Shown here one piece after another: positions 30,944 through 32,390 of a stretch of 32,390 nt of DNA. How positions within the stretch are numbered: the stretch's first letter is position 1; each line of letters opens with the position of its first letter. The notes under the pieces are model-generated. The model was not told where the DNA came from. It made no database searches and worked only from the letters and a program-made list of their open reading frames with translations. The DNA comes from Clostridia bacterium (GTDB lineage: Bacteria > Bacillota > Clostridia > Oscillospirales > CAG-272). Both the position numbers and the translations under genes were made by a program. The stretch lies in NCBI GenBank assembly GCA_017407225.1, contig JAFQWY010000305.1:1-32390 (forward strand), given 5' to 3'.

Positions 30944-32390
30944 TTACTGTTTCTGGTTGTCAATGAGATCCCGGATATCTATATCCGACACTTTCTGGTA
31001 AGAATAATTTCCCTTCTCTATCGGATCGATGACGGCTTCATTTGTTCCGCCGCTGGTAACTCCTCCCGGAACCCATTTGTCCTGCCATGCGTTTTCTTCA
31101 TTGCCGGTGGACATACGAAGATTCTCGGGTTTGTCAACCTGAACAATGTAGGGATCACTGCCCAGGTAACCGGGGTCACACCCCAGAGATTCTTCAAGCT
31201 TTTTGATGTCAATCTTCCCGGTCTCCGGGTCAACAGCTTCCTGGAGTATACGATTCTTATCATTATTGTCGAGCACAAATACACCCTCTTTCCCCTCACC
31301 AACCGTTCCTACGGGTTTTCCGGGGATGAATTTGCAGCATCCGGAATCTTCAAATTTTTTCAGATGCTGATCGATATACTCCTTCGAAAGATAGGTTTCC
31401 GGCTCAGGCTTATCACCGCGGGTAATCACACGGAGATCCTGTACTTTTTCATCACTCAATCCCGCCGCTTCTGTTTTTCTGACAGCTTCCGGAGACAGTT
31501 TCCGATACTCTATTTCATTCTTGCTCTCGAAGTCATCGGGCAGCTGATCCGGCGTGAGTGTCTTGGAATTTTCAACGGTTTCGGGAGGACCGGTTGTCAT
31601 CGGCTCCCCGGAATCCTGCTTTCTTTCGTCGGCAGGCTTATCCGTCACGTTATCGGCAGTTTCCCCGGATTCGGGAATTCTGTCTGCAATACCGGCGGCA
31701 TAATCTCTCGCATCCTGTTCCACAGGCTGTTCCAGATAACTCTGATAATCCTGTTCGGGTTTTATGTAGTTATCAAAATTGTCCTTGAATGCCTGATCTT
31801 CTGCTGTCTCGGGATTTTCCGCACGTTCATGCTGCCAGCAATGCCGAGATTCATGGGCAATGGTATCAACGGTTTCCTTTGCATCCCCCAGATATTTCTC
31901 ATTGATGTAAATGGTATTGGTTGATGCGGCATATCCGCCGTAATCACCGTTCTTTTCGGAATAGTAGTACTCGACTTTTGGAGGATTCTCCAGATTCAGC
32001 TCGTTGCCAATGATGTCTGCCAGCTGCTCAGTCTTTTCTTTCTGTTCCTCAGGAGTAAGCTGTTCCCAGGAAGACTGCTCGAAATCTTTCAGACACTCGT
32101 CAAGCTCGGTGTTTTCAGTTTCTGACGTTTCCTGTGCATCCGGATTCTCTGCATTATTCTGTGAGTCCTCGTCCCCGGTGAGGTATTCTTCCTCTTCGTC
32201 GAGATCGTCGTCTTCTTCAGTGAGATCGTCTTCCTCTTCGGCGAGATCGTCTTCCTCTTCGGCGAGGTCGTCGTCATCTTCAGTGAGATCATCTTCCTCT
32301 TCGGCGAGGTCTTCTTCCTCTTCGTCGAGATCGTCGTCTTCTTCAGTGAGATCGTCTTCCTCTTCGGCGAGATCGTCTTCCTCTTCGGCG
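30944..32390 (-). CDS. Acidic-repeat protein with HExxH metallopeptidase-like domain, partial (5' end outside)
   Basis: The frame is open to the right edge, giving the last 481 residues. From the edge inward there are ten Asp/Glu heptads of the DDLxEEE type (to about 32178), then a Ser/Thr/Glu linker. Next comes a domain with TIAHESRHCWQHERA (HESRH at 31841-31855) and PVEQDARDYA about 40 residues later, which may give the third zinc ligand. A Pro/Glu-rich linker leads to a C-terminal domain of about 200 residues ending with NLRMSTGNE, WVPGGVTSGG and NEAVIDPI. This resembles toxin-like or phage-associated proteins of Bacillota, from memory only. It precedes the GrpE-like gene by 12 bp, so it belongs to the chaperone operon, perhaps as its client or effector. 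Confidence 0.72.
   Translation of the reverse strand, partial: AEEEDDLAEEEDDLTEEDDDLDEEEEDLAEEEDDLTEDDDDLAEEEDDLAEEEDDLTEEDDDLDEEEEYLTGDEDSQNNAENPDAQETSETENTELDECLKDFEQSSWEQLTPEEQKEKTEQLADIIGNELNLENPPKVEYYYSEKNGDYGGYAASTNTIYINEKYLGDAKETVDTIAHESRHCWQHERAENPETAEDQAFKDNFDNYIKPEQDYQSYLEQPVEQDARDYAAGIADRIPESGETADNVTDKPADERKQDSGEPMTTGPPETVENSKTLTPDQLPDDFESKNEIEYRKLSPEAVRKTEAAGLSDEKVQDLRVITRGDKPEPETYLSKEYIDQHLKKFEDSGCCKFIPGKPVGTVGEGKEGVFVLDNNDKNRILQEAVDPETGKIDIKKLEESLGCDPGYLGSDPYIVQVDKPENLRMSTGNEENAWQDKWVPGGVTSGGTNEAVIDPIEKGNYSYQKVSDIDIRDLIDNQKQ
32180..32390 (-). repeat. Tandem 21-bp acidic heptad repeats, running off the window
   Basis: Ten in-frame 21-bp units are seen, with the leucine codon of each spaced exactly 21 bp (32180 to 32371). 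The residue after Leu varies in the order A, T, D, A, T, A, A, T, D, T. A stretch of 79 bases (32186-32264) is repeated exactly at 32312-32390, a shift of six units (126 bp), showing recent block duplication. Confidence 0.92.

Noticed and set aside
32180-32390. Regular 21-bp repeats considered as a CRISPR or intergenic repeat array
   Set aside because: The units are contiguous without spacers and stay in frame with the downstream HESRH protein, so they are coding.

Overview
The window looks like chromosomal DNA from a low-to-medium GC Bacillota of the class Clostridia, probably an uncultured gut commensal related to Oscillospirales or Christensenellales. The signs are strong AAGGAGG-type ribosome sites, textbook sigma-A promoters (TTGAcx, 17 bp, TATAxT, often with a TGG extended -10), GTG/TTG starts, and a load of intracellular glycosidases for host-type glycans. 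No rRNA, tRNA, CRISPR array, transposase or phage gene was seen.

Positions 1-19,400 are a glycan-use region with several transcription units. On the minus strand they are: a GH29 fucosidase with a small zinc-ribbon membrane protein; a GH43 - membrane protein - APH-like kinase - cyclase operon; a sialidase - PHP phosphoesterase - macro/TIR fusion - clan GH-D galactosidase - sialidase run; a CbxX/SpoVK-type AAA ATPase; an NSS sodium symporter; and a beta-propeller glycosidase. On the plus strand are a MATE exporter and a URO-D/methyltransferase-like gene. The only long gene-free stretch (15,270-16,005) is not empty. It holds a minus-strand transcription unit of about 455 nt with its own promoter, repeats, hairpin and terminator, and a divergent plus-strand promoter feeding a terminator about 75 nt away, a candidate small RNA.

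Positions 19,434-32,390 form one long minus-strand operon entering from the right edge, the most unusual part of the window. In transcription order it encodes: an acidic-repeat protein with an HExxH metallopeptidase-like domain (5' end outside the window); a GrpE-like exchange factor fused to an unknown N-terminal domain; an accessory Hsp70 with a rewritten linker and no lid; a 985-residue protein with two degenerate J-like domains, zinc ribbons and fibronectin-like domains; a zinc-ribbon GTPase; a large GAP1-like (GTPase-associated) protein; a 71-residue membrane protein; and a membrane-anchored zinc-ribbon GTPase. A terminator follows, then an M50-like membrane protease. I read this as a private chaperone machine (Hsp70, exchange factor, pseudo-J adaptor) coupled to a double-GTPase/GAP1 module and a toxin- or protease-like client. 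The domain calls are mostly solid; the joint function is inference.
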